DNA of 10,021 nt, taken from positions 1-10,021 of the forward strand of contig CAJUJZ010000083.1 of assembly GCA_910586745.1 (NCBI GenBank), read 5' to 3'. Below, piece by piece: positions 1-6,946 of this stretch; position 1 is the stretch's first letter, and every line of letters starts with the position of its first letter. A program made the position numbers and the translations under genes. Source of the stretch: an uncultured Mucispirillum sp. GTDB taxonomy: Bacteria > Chrysiogenota > Deferribacteres > Deferribacterales > Mucispirillaceae. The notes under the pieces were generated by a model, which saw only the letters and a list, made by a program, of their open reading frames with translations, had not been told where the DNA came from and did no database searches.

Positions 1-78
1 TAGACTTCTTTGCTCTTCAAAATATTGATGCAATATCTCTTTGCGTAATTCATAATAATATTTAATTCTGCATGACAT
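1..78 (-). CDS. Possible 5' end of an unidentified gene running off the left edge
   Basis: An ATG at 76-78 on the minus strand opens a frame of 26 codons without a stop to the window edge. It begins MSCRIKYYYELRKEILHQYF and is rich in Tyr, Lys and Glu. A purine-rich GGGGTG stands five bases before the ATG and could serve as a ribosome binding site, but it lies inside the 3' arm of the secF terminator. An open frame this short can occur by chance in AT-rich DNA, so this is tentative. I do not recognise the protein. The flanking sequence to the left would settle it. Confidence 0.35.
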   Translation of the reverse strand, partial: MSCRIKYYYELRKEILHQYFEEQRSL

Positions 79-114
79 AAAAACACCCCATTTATTGGAC
101 AAATAAATGGGGTG
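79..114 (-). terminator. Intrinsic terminator of the tgt-yajC-secD-secF operon
   Basis: A perfect 13-bp inverted repeat (84-96 with 102-114; arm CACCCCATTTATT) encloses a 5-base loop. On the minus strand it is followed by five Ts (79-83). It lies 27 bases past the secF stop codon, where the operon should end. The plus-strand side has no T-run, so the terminator works in one direction only. Confidence 0.9.
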
Positions 115-141
115 CACCTCAAAAAAGCAGGCTTTATATAT

Positions 142-1059
142 TTATTTAACTGTTTTTTTACCTTTCAGCATTTTAATATTATACACAAGTGAGCTTGCAA
201 TACCTATTGATGAATAAGTACCAATTATAATACCTGCTATCATAACAATTGCAAAACCTTTAATAACTTCACCGCCAAAAACTGCCAAGCTTATTACTGC
301 AAGCAGTGTGGAAGTAGATGTTAATATTGTTCTTGAAAGTGTTTCATTAATACTGATATTCATACTTTCCATTAAAGTTTTATGCTCATCCATTCTTGCT
401 CTTTCTCTGATTCTGTCAAAAATAACAATTTTATCGTTTAATGAATAACCAACTACTGTTAAAAGAGCAGCTAAAACTGTTAAATCAAAAGTAATATTTA
501 CAGCAATAATAACACCAAGTGTAAGTATAATGTCATGTATTAATGCTATAACAGAACTTGTCGCAGACATTAATTCAAACCTTATCGCAACATATATTAA
601 TATACCGATAACAGCATAAAGCACTGCTAAAAGAGCCTGTCTTTTTAAGTCTTTACCAACCTGTGGTCCAACCTGTTCAACACTGTCTATTACAGCTTTT
701 CCACCTTCAGAGAATTTTGTTTCCAGAGAATTGCTAATAGTGTCAGAGATTTTTTTTAAATCTTCACCACCTGCTCCCTGATCAACTTTAATTCTGAATG
801 AGCTGTCTGTGCCTAATGTTTGTATGCTTACACTTGCACCAATATCCTGACTTAATGTAGTTCTCATTTTATCAATATTAACTGCCCTTTCAAATGTTAC
901 CTGCACACTTGTACCACCAGAAAAATCTACACCATAGTTAAAGCCTTTACCAAAAATTAAAGCAAGCCCTATAATGCATAGTATAATAGAGACTGTAAAA
1001 TATATTTTAGATTTACCAATAAAATCTATCTTTGTTCCTGTTTTAATTAATTCAAACAT
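142..1059 (-). CDS. secF: Protein translocase subunit SecF
   Basis: SecF is an inner-membrane accessory subunit of the Sec translocon. With SecD it uses the proton motive force to help pull proteins through SecYEG on the periplasmic side. The 305-residue length is normal for the family. A first membrane segment (about 19-37) precedes the signature FNYGVDFSGG (40-49). A periplasmic domain runs to about 135 and includes VGPQVGKDL (130-138). Five further membrane segments follow, with the conserved VGYSLNDKIVIFDRIRE block (203-219) at the membrane centre. The gene starts 13 bases after the secD stop. Its GGGAG ribosome binding site (1069-1073) touches the secD stop codon, so translation of the two is probably coupled. 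A strong terminator follows. The identification is secure. Confidence 0.97.
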   Translation of the reverse strand: MFELIKTGTKIDFIGKSKIYFTVSIILCIIGLALIFGKGFNYGVDFSGGTSVQVTFERAVNIDKMRTTLSQDIGASVSIQTLGTDSSFRIKVDQGAGGEDLKKISDTISNSLETKFSEGGKAVIDSVEQVGPQVGKDLKRQALLAVLYAVIGILIYVAIRFELMSATSSVIALIHDIILTLGVIIAVNITFDLTVLAALLTVVGYSLNDKIVIFDRIRERARMDEHKTLMESMNISINETLSRTILTSTSTLLAVISLAVFGGEVIKGFAIVMIAGIIIGTYSSIGIASSLVYNIKMLKGKKTVK

Positions 1060-1072
1060 ACTATGTCTCTCC

Positions 1073-2632
1073 CTATATACTTAAATGCTTTATAGTGCGT
1101 TTATACATAAATGACATAAATATAGTTCTTGTTACAAATATTGCAGTAAACATAGAAGCTATAAGACCAACACTTAATGTAATTGCAAAGCCTTTAATAG
1201 GACCTGTTCCAAACTGGAATAATACAACTGCTGCAATTAATGATGTTAAGTTAGAGTCAATAATTGCAGATAGTGCTTTTGAATATCCTATATCTATTGC
1301 ATTAATAACAGTTCTGCCCTTTCTTAATTCTTCCCTTATCCGTTCAAATATAAGAACATTTGCATCAACTGCCATACCAAGAGTAAGCATAATACCTGCA
1401 ATACCAGGAAGTGTTAATGTAGCTTTAAACTGAGCAAGAACAGCTAAAATGAATAAAAGATTTAATACAAGTGCAATATTTGCAGCCATTCCACTTAAAC
1501 GGTAGTATATTCCGATGAAAAGCACAATTAATACAAAACCTATAATACTTGCTGTAACACCGCTTCTGATAGAGTCATCACCAAGAGATGCACCAACTGT
1601 TCTGTTTTCCGCAACAGTAACAGGGGCAGGAAGTGAGCCGGCTTTTAAAACAATAGCTAAGTTATTTGCTTCTTTAAAAGTAAAGTTACCAGAAATGCTT
1701 GCGTCACCGCCAGAAATAACAGTTTGTATTGTTGGTGCAGAATAAATTGTACCGTCAAGGACGATAGCAAGATTTCTCTGCAGGTTATTTTTAGTGATTT
1801 CTTCAAATATTTTAGCACCTGTTGGATCAAATTTAATAGCAACATAAGGTCTATTATCCTGTGGAGATACCATAACTTCTGCATCCATTAAGTAGCTTCC
1901 TGTTAATACTGGCTCTCTTCCAACTGCCATAGTAACATTTGAAGGCAGAGTTTCACCAGTAACTGGGTCAGTCATTTTATAAGGAAGAAGTTCCACATCA
2001 ATAGGCTGAGCCTGCAGCCCTGCTTTAATTGCTTCTGCTGTAACATTTTCATCTACAAGGTGGAATGAAAGAACTGCTGTTTTACCAATTAAGTTAAGTG
2101 CTTCATCTGGGTCTTCTAAACCAGGAAGCTGGATAACTATTTTATTGCTGCCCTGTTTTTGTATTAAAGGTTCAGCAACTCCAAATTCGTCTATCCTGTT
2201 TCTTAATACTTCAATAGACTGGTCAACAGCATCCATTCTCCAGCGGTTTTCATCTGCATTTTTTATACCAAAAAGTATTGATTTATCATTATCATCTAAA
2301 CCAACCTGTGTAAGATATGGATAGTTTTTTTCTATCATATCAACAACTTTTTGTCTGTCTGCTGCATCAGATAAACCAACTGCCACATTAAAAACATTTT
2401 GTTTTCTAACAAATGTATATTCTAACTGCTGGCTTTCTAAATCTTTGCGGATTTGTGCAGCAGCATTATCAATCTTGCCTTCAATGGCTTTATCAGTATC
2501 CACTTCTAAAACAATATGCATACCACCCTGCAGGTCAAGACCTAAATTTATTTTGTCAGATATTGGGTATATTGCATAAACTGCCCAGGCAAAGACAAGA
2601 ACAATTAATACCCAGCGAGAAGTAAGCCCCAT
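1073..2632 (-). CDS. secD: Protein translocase subunit SecD
   Basis: SecD is the partner of SecF in the proton-driven SecDF complex that assists protein export through SecYEG. The 519 residues begin with a membrane segment (about 7-23) and the family motif GLDLQGG (31-37). A large periplasmic region follows, containing LRNRIDEFGVAEP (143-155), and then SLPAPV (333-338) before the membrane part. The C-terminal half has about five membrane segments. The conserved GMAVDANVLIFERIREE block (419-435) carries the intramembrane Asp423. The protein is shorter than the roughly 615-residue E. coli SecD, as is common outside the Gammaproteobacteria. The start lies three bases after the yajC stop. Its AAGGAG site (2645-2650) is inside the last codons of yajC, at a longish 12-base spacing, so translational coupling is likely. 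Confidence 0.97.
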   Translation of the reverse strand: MGLTSRWVLIVLVFAWAVYAIYPISDKINLGLDLQGGMHIVLEVDTDKAIEGKIDNAAAQIRKDLESQQLEYTFVRKQNVFNVAVGLSDAADRQKVVDMIEKNYPYLTQVGLDDNDKSILFGIKNADENRWRMDAVDQSIEVLRNRIDEFGVAEPLIQKQGSNKIVIQLPGLEDPDEALNLIGKTAVLSFHLVDENVTAEAIKAGLQAQPIDVELLPYKMTDPVTGETLPSNVTMAVGREPVLTGSYLMDAEVMVSPQDNRPYVAIKFDPTGAKIFEEITKNNLQRNLAIVLDGTIYSAPTIQTVISGGDASISGNFTFKEANNLAIVLKAGSLPAPVTVAENRTVGASLGDDSIRSGVTASIIGFVLIVLFIGIYYRLSGMAANIALVLNLLFILAVLAQFKATLTLPGIAGIMLTLGMAVDANVLIFERIREELRKGRTVINAIDIGYSKALSAIIDSNLTSLIAAVVLFQFGTGPIKGFAITLSVGLIASMFTAIFVTRTIFMSFMYKRTIKHLSI

Positions 2633-2635
2633 AAC

Positions 2636-2998
2636 CTATTTATTCTCCTTAACAGCAGTATCTGTAACTGTATTATATGTTGCAGGGTCAAGTTTATCAG
2701 CAATAGCTGTTCTAAACATACGAACTTTTGTATTACCTAAATCAATTATCATAATATTACCATCAATAGAATGGATGGTTCCAATCATGCCTGCATTAGT
2801 TAAAACAGTATCTCCTGCTTTTAGTGCGTCAAGCATAGCAGCATGCTGTTTTTGTCTTTTTTGCTGTGGACGGATAAGTAAAAAATAAAAAATAACAACC
2901 ATTAATATAATTGGCATAAAACTCATTAAGCCACCCATGGCTGTTTGTGGTGCAGCACCTGCTGCTGTTTGTGCATAAGCTGCAGTTTCAAAAAACAT
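2636..2998 (-). CDS. yajC: Preprotein translocase subunit YajC
   Basis: YajC is a small single-span inner-membrane protein that co-purifies with SecDF and is almost always encoded beside secD, as here. The 120 residues have a short Ala-rich N-terminus and a membrane helix (about 24-42). The helix ends in the family motif RPQQKRQKQH (43-52). A small cytoplasmic beta domain follows, with the typical GDTVLTNAGMIGTI block (62-75). The ATG is preceded by a consensus GGAGGT at 3005-3010 with six-base spacing. The gap to tgt upstream is 28 bases and to secD downstream three bases. The first 20 residues (AAYAQTAAGAAPQTA-like) resemble a signal-peptide tail, which is common in YajC annotations. Confidence 0.96.
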   Translation of the reverse strand: MFFETAAYAQTAAGAAPQTAMGGLMSFMPIILMVVIFYFLLIRPQQKRQKQHAAMLDALKAGDTVLTNAGMIGTIHSIDGNIMIIDLGNTKVRMFRTAIADKLDPATYNTVTDTAVKENK

Positions 2999-3000
2999 AT

Positions 3001-3018
3001 TAATACCTCCAAGTATTA
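3001..3018 (-). promoter_or_regulatory. Small hairpin presenting the yajC ribosome binding site
   Basis: TAATAC (3001-3006) and GTATTA (3013-3018) form a perfect 6-bp inverted repeat with a six-base loop. On the mRNA (minus strand) the loop holds most of the consensus GGAGGT ribosome binding site of yajC. The stem has only one G-C pair and is weak. It may be chance in AT-rich DNA or may modestly tune yajC translation. Confidence 0.3.
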
Positions 3019-3026
3019 TAAAATAT

Positions 3027-4139
3027 TTAATTATTATTTTTCAGTCTATAAAGCATTTCCTGTTGAAATGATTTAAAGTTACTTTCTTTTATAGCATTTC
3101 TGCTGCTTTTTACAATAGAAAGATAAAAAGAAATATTATGTATGCTGTTGAGCCTGAGAGCAAGTATCTCACCCGCCTTATATAAATGCCTTAAATAACC
3201 GCGGGAAAAGTTGCGGCATGTATAGCAGCTGCAGTCTTCATCTACTTTATCATCGCTGAAAGCTAAATCTGCCCTTTTTATAGAAAATTTGCCATTACTT
3301 GTAAAAAGTGTGCCGTTTCTAGCATTTCTTGTAGGCATAACACAGTCAAACATATCAACACCTAAACCAATACATGTAAGTATATCTTCAGGTGTACCTA
3401 CACCCATAAGGTAGCGTGGTTTATCCTGCGGCAGAAATGATGCAGTATATCCGCACACTTCATACATTTTAGATATTTCTTCACCTACACTTAAGCCGCC
3501 GATAGAGTATCCGTCAAAGCCAATAGAAGTAAGCTGCTCTGCAGAGCGTTTACGCATATCTTCATACACTCCACCCTGCACAATACCAAATAATGCCTGG
3601 TCATCTCTTTTTTTAGCAGCCTTACCACGAATAGCCCATCTGGCTGTTCTGTCTACTGAATTTTTAACATATTCATAAGTTGCAGGATATGGGATACATT
3701 CATCAAATGACATAATTATATCACTGCCAATAGCTTCCTGTATCTCAATAGATTTTTCAGGGTTTAAATATAATGATGAACCGTCAAGGTGTGATTTAAA
3801 GCTGACGCCGTCTTCTGTTATTTTATTAAGTTCTGCAAGAGAAAATACCTGAAAGCCGCCGCTGTCTGTTAATGTGGGCTTATTCCAGGAAGAAAATGAT
3901 GCAAGACCGCCAAAATGCTTTAATACTTCTGTTCCAGGTCGCAGATATAAGTGATAAGTATTTCCTAAAATTATTTGAGCACCCGCATTATTTAAATCTT
4001 CAGGGGATAATGCTTTTACTGAGCCAACTGTACCAACAGGCATAAATATAGGTGTTTCTATTTCACCATGGGGAGTTTTAATTCTGCCTGCTCTGGCACT
4101 TGTCTCGCTGTCTTTATATTCTAAATCAAAAGAAAACAT
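3027..4139 (-). CDS. tgt: Queuine tRNA-ribosyltransferase (tRNA-guanine transglycosylase)
   Basis: Tgt swaps the wobble guanine (position 34) of GUN-anticodon tRNAs (Asp, Asn, His, Tyr) for the queuosine precursor preQ1. The 370-residue length fits bacterial Tgt. Visible active-site parts are DSGGFQ (92-97, with the general-acid/base Asp92), FDEC (145-148), GGLSVGE (214-220) and VDMFDCVMPTRNARNG (261-276), which carries the nucleophile Asp265. The structural zinc site is complete: Cys303, Cys305, Cys308 and His334. This is the first gene of the operon with yajC, secD and secF, a very common gene order. A GGAG at 4153-4156 lies 13 bases before the ATG, a long spacing. A -10/-35 pair lies just upstream. 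Confidence 0.97.
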   Translation of the reverse strand: MFSFDLEYKDSETSARAGRIKTPHGEIETPIFMPVGTVGSVKALSPEDLNNAGAQIILGNTYHLYLRPGTEVLKHFGGLASFSSWNKPTLTDSGGFQVFSLAELNKITEDGVSFKSHLDGSSLYLNPEKSIEIQEAIGSDIIMSFDECIPYPATYEYVKNSVDRTARWAIRGKAAKKRDDQALFGIVQGGVYEDMRKRSAEQLTSIGFDGYSIGGLSVGEEISKMYEVCGYTASFLPQDKPRYLMGVGTPEDILTCIGLGVDMFDCVMPTRNARNGTLFTSNGKFSIKRADLAFSDDKVDEDCSCYTCRNFSRGYLRHLYKAGEILALRLNSIHNISFYLSIVKSSRNAIKESNFKSFQQEMLYRLKNNN

Positions 4140-4170
4140 TACTAATATTTCACTCCAAATAGTCCATGAA

Positions 4171-4199
4171 ATTATACTTATAAATAATTTTTATGAAAA
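4171..4199 (-). promoter_or_regulatory. Predicted sigma-70 promoter of the tgt-yajC-secDF operon
   Basis: On the minus strand a perfect -10 TATAAT (4171-4176) and a -35-like TTTTCA (4194-4199, four of six matches) are separated by 17 bp. The predicted start near 4164 gives a leader of about 25 bases before the tgt ATG. The A/T tract and palindrome upstream (4209-4222) would sit where an UP element acts. Sequence match only. Confidence 0.6.
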
Positions 4200-4255
4200 T
4201 ATAAAGAGAAAATAATTATTTTTGCATAATTTTTTGAAAATACTGCATTTATATT

Positions 4256-5008
4256 TTATTCAAATCCTATATTTTTTCTGTTTATATCTACTATCCATTC
4301 TTCTCCGTTATTGGCTGGGAAATATTCTGCAAATTTATCTACAAAAGCATCATATCCATGCTGCATTTTATATTTTACTTCTTCTTTATAAAGTGGCAGC
4401 ACTAAATATAATGATATAAGTTTATTATCTTTTGTTTTTATTACAGATATATCATCACCTAAAGAAATCACCATAGCAGCACTTAATTTTGTATTATGTG
4501 CAAAAGATTCATATTCCATTGTGTATCCTGGAGCAATCCATGTAAAAAACTCATAGTGATATCTTGCCATCATTCTTAAAAGCTGCATAGGCCAGTATGT
4601 TTCATGTTTTGGTATGGGAGATACCATATTATCTATATCCCAGTTTTTAGGAAGCAACATAAAAAGTTCTGCACGCTTAAATTCAGGGTATTCCTTTTCA
4701 ACACCCTCTGGTAAAAGCATATCTTCACTGCTCATGCCTGATGTATAAATAACATAATAATCTTCATCATCTGATGGATACATAATATTTATATCTATCT
4801 GATATTTTGCACCGCTTGGGTCAATATGCAGGCCAGTTTTTCTGCTCGGGAAAACATAATTTAAATGGTCATCTATATCTTTTGAATATTTAAATGAAAG
4901 TGGAGTAAGTTTTCTTGTAGAAATATTTTGCGCTTTATTCTGGTTTTTACTTTTGCTGTTTTGCTTATTTCTTATATTTACTGGTTTTTTATACCTGCCA
5001 AATACCAT
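4256..5008 (-). CDS. Suppressor of fused (SUFU) domain protein
   Basis: A 250-residue soluble protein. Residues about 45-250 fit the bacterial SUFU domain. IHxDPSGAKYQIDINIMYPS-like strands (about 61-79) precede YYVIYTSGMSSEDMLLPEG (84-102). The hallmark AELFMLLPKNWDI stretch (113-125) comes next, then WPMQLLRMMARY (139-150). A C-terminal part reads LYLVLPLYKEEV (200-211) and ends in a WIVDINR strand. Residues 1-40 form a basic, Asn/Gln/Lys-rich tail outside the domain. Bacterial SUFU proteins have no settled biochemical function. Some act as immunity or accessory proteins of polymorphic toxin systems (family knowledge), but no toxin gene is present here. AAGGTG (5014-5019) with five-base spacing supports the start. 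The gene lies just after the nhaB terminator and is probably expressed by readthrough or from a weak promoter of its own. Confidence 0.85.
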   Translation of the reverse strand: MVFGRYKKPVNIRNKQNSKSKNQNKAQNISTRKLTPLSFKYSKDIDDHLNYVFPSRKTGLHIDPSGAKYQIDINIMYPSDDEDYYVIYTSGMSSEDMLLPEGVEKEYPEFKRAELFMLLPKNWDIDNMVSPIPKHETYWPMQLLRMMARYHYEFFTWIAPGYTMEYESFAHNTKLSAAMVISLGDDISVIKTKDNKLISLYLVLPLYKEEVKYKMQHGYDAFVDKFAEYFPANNGEEWIVDINRKNIGFE

Positions 5009-5019
5009 TTATACACCTT

Positions 5020-5049
5020 AAAAATTCTGCCCCAATACTAGGGCAGAAT
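5020..5049 (-). terminator. Intrinsic terminator after nhaB
   Basis: A perfect 9-bp stem, ATTCTGCCC (5024-5032) with GGGCAGAAT (5041-5049), has an 8-base loop. On the minus strand it is followed by a run of five Ts (5020-5024, the last shared with the stem). It lies seven bases past the nhaB stop. The AAGGTG of the following SUFU gene starts directly at the end of the U-tract, so terminator and ribosome binding site are packed together. Confidence 0.85.
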
Positions 5050-5076
5050 ATAAATTTTATAAAAATGCTGTAGCAA
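5047..5076 (-). promoter_or_regulatory. Candidate weak promoter for the SUFU gene
   Basis: On the minus strand TTGCTA (5071-5076, four of six matches to -35) and TATATT (5047-5052, five of six to -10) are 18 bp apart. They overlap the 3' end of nhaB and the terminator stem. Transcription would begin within the terminator hairpin, which would spoil its folding and let SUFU be expressed independently. In AT-rich DNA such matches are frequent, so the call is tentative. Confidence 0.25.
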
Positions 5077-6601
5077 TTAAACCTGTTGCAGTCATAATTA
5101 CTGCATAAGGTGCTGCTAATTTCATCATTTCAAAATATGAAAGTCTTATTAACGGAGCAAGAGAAGATGTTAATAAGAATAAAAATGCAGCCTGTCCGTT
5201 AGGTGTTGCAACTGATGGAATATTTGTACCCATATTTATTGCTACTGCAATGTTATAATACTGCTGACGAGTAGCTTCATCAAGATTAGCAATAGCTGCA
5301 GCAATATCTGTTGCACTTCTTGCTCCAGCACCTAAAAAGTGAGTTTTTACTTCACTCATATATACTGTTGCAACAAACACATTATCACTGATAGCTGAAA
5401 GTACACCATTTGCTGCAAAAAATGCTACAAGCTGGTCATTACCCTGCATATTTAATACTATATCAATAATAGGTTTGAAAAGTTTTAAATCCTGAATAAC
5501 ACCAACTATTGCAAAAAATACAACAAGTAATGCTGTAAATGGCAGTGCTTCAGTAAAAGCATGACCAAAATGGTGTTCATCTGTAACGCCATTAAATGCA
5601 GTTAAAAGAATAATAACCATTAAGCCTATAAAGCCAACTTCTGCAATATGTAATGCAAGAGAGATAATTAAAATAATACCAACTGCAGCCTGTACAATAT
5701 AACGCATTTTTGTATTTTTTGTCATTTTAGCAGCATTTTCTTCCACATCCGCTTCTAAAATTTTGCGAACATTTGATGGCAGTTTATAGCCATAGCCTAA
5801 AAAGTGAGTCAGCTCAACAAGCACTACTGTTAAAAGACCGGCAATAAAAACAGGTATAGAAACATGAGCACAGTGAATAAAAAATTCTACAAAGTTCCAG
5901 CCTGCAGCTGCTGCAATAATTAAGTTCTGCGGCTCACCAACCTGAGTCATAGCACCACCTAATGCAGTCCCTACTGCACCATGCATCATAAGGTTTCTTA
6001 AAAAGCCTCTGAACTGCTCTAAATCCTGTTTACTTTCTTCTGGTATGCTGCTGTCGTCTGAAAGGCTGCCCTGAGCACCTGACTGTGAAGAATATCTGTG
6101 ATATATTCCATAAAAACCATAAGCTACTGCAATAATAACTGCTGTAACTGTTAAAGCGTCTAAAAAGGCAGAAAGAAATGCACCCAAAATAGAAAATATC
6201 AAAGAAAGTGCCAGTTTTGATTTTACTTTTACAAGCAGTCTTGAAAATACAAATAAAAGAAAATCTTTCATAAAGTAGATACCTGCTACCATAAACATTA
6301 ATAAAAGAATAACAGATAAGTTTGCTTCAACTTCGTGTAAAAGAGTTGAAGGACTTGTCATACCTAAAATTAATGCTTCTATAGCCAAAAGACCGCCTGA
6401 TGGCAGCGGATAACATTTTAATGCAAGAGCAAGAGTGTATATAAACTCTGCAATTAATACCCAGCCTGCAAGTGTTTTACTTACAAACAAAAAAAGTATT
6501 GGGTTAATAATTAAAAATGCCAGTATGGAAAGTTTATACCATGCTGGAGTATTACCCAAAAAGTTTTTTACAAATGATGCCCCATAGCCCATTTCTTTCA
6601 T
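5057..6601 (-). CDS. nhaB: Na+/H+ antiporter NhaB
   Basis: NhaB is an inner-membrane electrogenic antiporter that expels Na+ in exchange for protons. The 514 residues are the family's usual length, with about 12 hydrophobic segments. Family blocks visible in order: NTPAWYKLSILAFLIINPI (17-35), ALKCYPLPSGGLLAIEA (60-76), LSAFLDALTVTAVI (143-156, with membrane Asp148), GGAMTQVGEPQNLIIA (215-230), TDEHHFGHAFTEALPF (340-355), SDNVFVATVY (405-414), and MGTNIPSVATPNGQAAFLFL (457-476) near the C-terminus. The start follows a GGAGGA site (6608-6613) at six-base spacing. A second ATG three codons in is less well placed. The gene is last before an intrinsic terminator, 40 bases after a small membrane-protein gene that resembles its own N-terminus. 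The WalJ-like hydrolase gene lies further upstream. Confidence 0.96.
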   Translation of the reverse strand: MKEMGYGASFVKNFLGNTPAWYKLSILAFLIINPILFLFVSKTLAGWVLIAEFIYTLALALKCYPLPSGGLLAIEALILGMTSPSTLLHEVEANLSVILLLMFMVAGIYFMKDFLLFVFSRLLVKVKSKLALSLIFSILGAFLSAFLDALTVTAVIIAVAYGFYGIYHRYSSQSGAQGSLSDDSSIPEESKQDLEQFRGFLRNLMMHGAVGTALGGAMTQVGEPQNLIIAAAAGWNFVEFFIHCAHVSIPVFIAGLLTVVLVELTHFLGYGYKLPSNVRKILEADVEENAAKMTKNTKMRYIVQAAVGIILIISLALHIAEVGFIGLMVIILLTAFNGVTDEHHFGHAFTEALPFTALLVVFFAIVGVIQDLKLFKPIIDIVLNMQGNDQLVAFFAANGVLSAISDNVFVATVYMSEVKTHFLGAGARSATDIAAAIANLDEATRQQYYNIAVAINMGTNIPSVATPNGQAAFLFLLTSSLAPLIRLSYFEMMKLAAPYAVIMTATGLIATAFL

Positions 6602-6641
6602 GTGTTTTCCTCCAAAAAATTATATTTTATTATACATTGAA

Positions 6642-6926
6642 TCAAAACCAAAAAATAAACATTGTTAAGATAAATAACTCAATACTATAAAAGCGGAATA
6701 CTTTTTTAACATCATCTGTCATATTTTCTAACTTAACAGCATATAACAACAGCATGATAAAAAATTGAAGTATAATAAATGGTGCTGAAATAAAAACATG
6801 CATAAACAGAACCATTATCGGATTAATTACCATAAAAACAATGAATGTAGTTTTTAACCATTGTGGATTAGTTTTAATATATTCAGAATTTGATACTGCA
6901 GTATCTTTATTATTAAATTCAGACAT
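6642..6926 (-). CDS. Small membrane protein resembling the N-terminus of NhaB
   Basis: A 94-residue protein with a polar N-terminal tail (1-21) and about three hydrophobic segments (about 26-43, 47-64 and 79-94). Residues about 18-38 (IKTNPQWLKTTFIVFMVINPI) align without gaps with FLGNTPAWYKLSILAFLIINPI of the adjacent NhaB (residues 14-35). The match covers N-x-P/P-x-W-x-K and F-x-x-INPI, and weaker similarity extends through the next segment and an IEL/IEA element. The rest of the antiporter, including the Asp148 and SDN regions, is absent. It is therefore either a paralogue of the NhaB N-terminal domain or a duplicated and shortened copy. AAGGGG (6931-6936) supports the start. It sits between the MBL-fold gene (20-base gap) and nhaB (40-base gap), so co-expression with nhaB is expected. 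A role as an NhaB partner or regulator is a guess. Confidence 0.85.
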   Translation of the reverse strand: MSEFNNKDTAVSNSEYIKTNPQWLKTTFIVFMVINPIMVLFMHVFISAPFIILQFFIMLLLYAVKLENMTDDVKKVFRFYSIELFILTMFIFWF

Positions 6927-6946
6927 ATTTCCCCTTCCAAAAAATA

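Noticed and set aside
1095..1433. Plus-strand 112-codon open frame opposite secD
   Set aside because: It is antisense to the highly conserved C-terminal membrane part of secD, and its translation resembles no protein family. It is a shadow of the real gene, as are the shorter frames at 1515-1745, 1657-1884 and 2413-2625.
4209..4222. Perfect 14-bp palindrome AAAATAATTATTTT as a terminator for SUFU
   Set aside because: It is all A-T, thermodynamically too weak for intrinsic termination, and lies just upstream of the tgt promoter. It is more likely part of an A/T tract than a terminator.
4222..4419. Plus-strand 65-codon hydrophobic open frame opposite the SUFU gene
   Set aside because: It overlaps the well-supported SUFU coding sequence. 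Its hydrophobicity follows from AT-rich antisense codons, and no ribosome binding site or promoter was seen.
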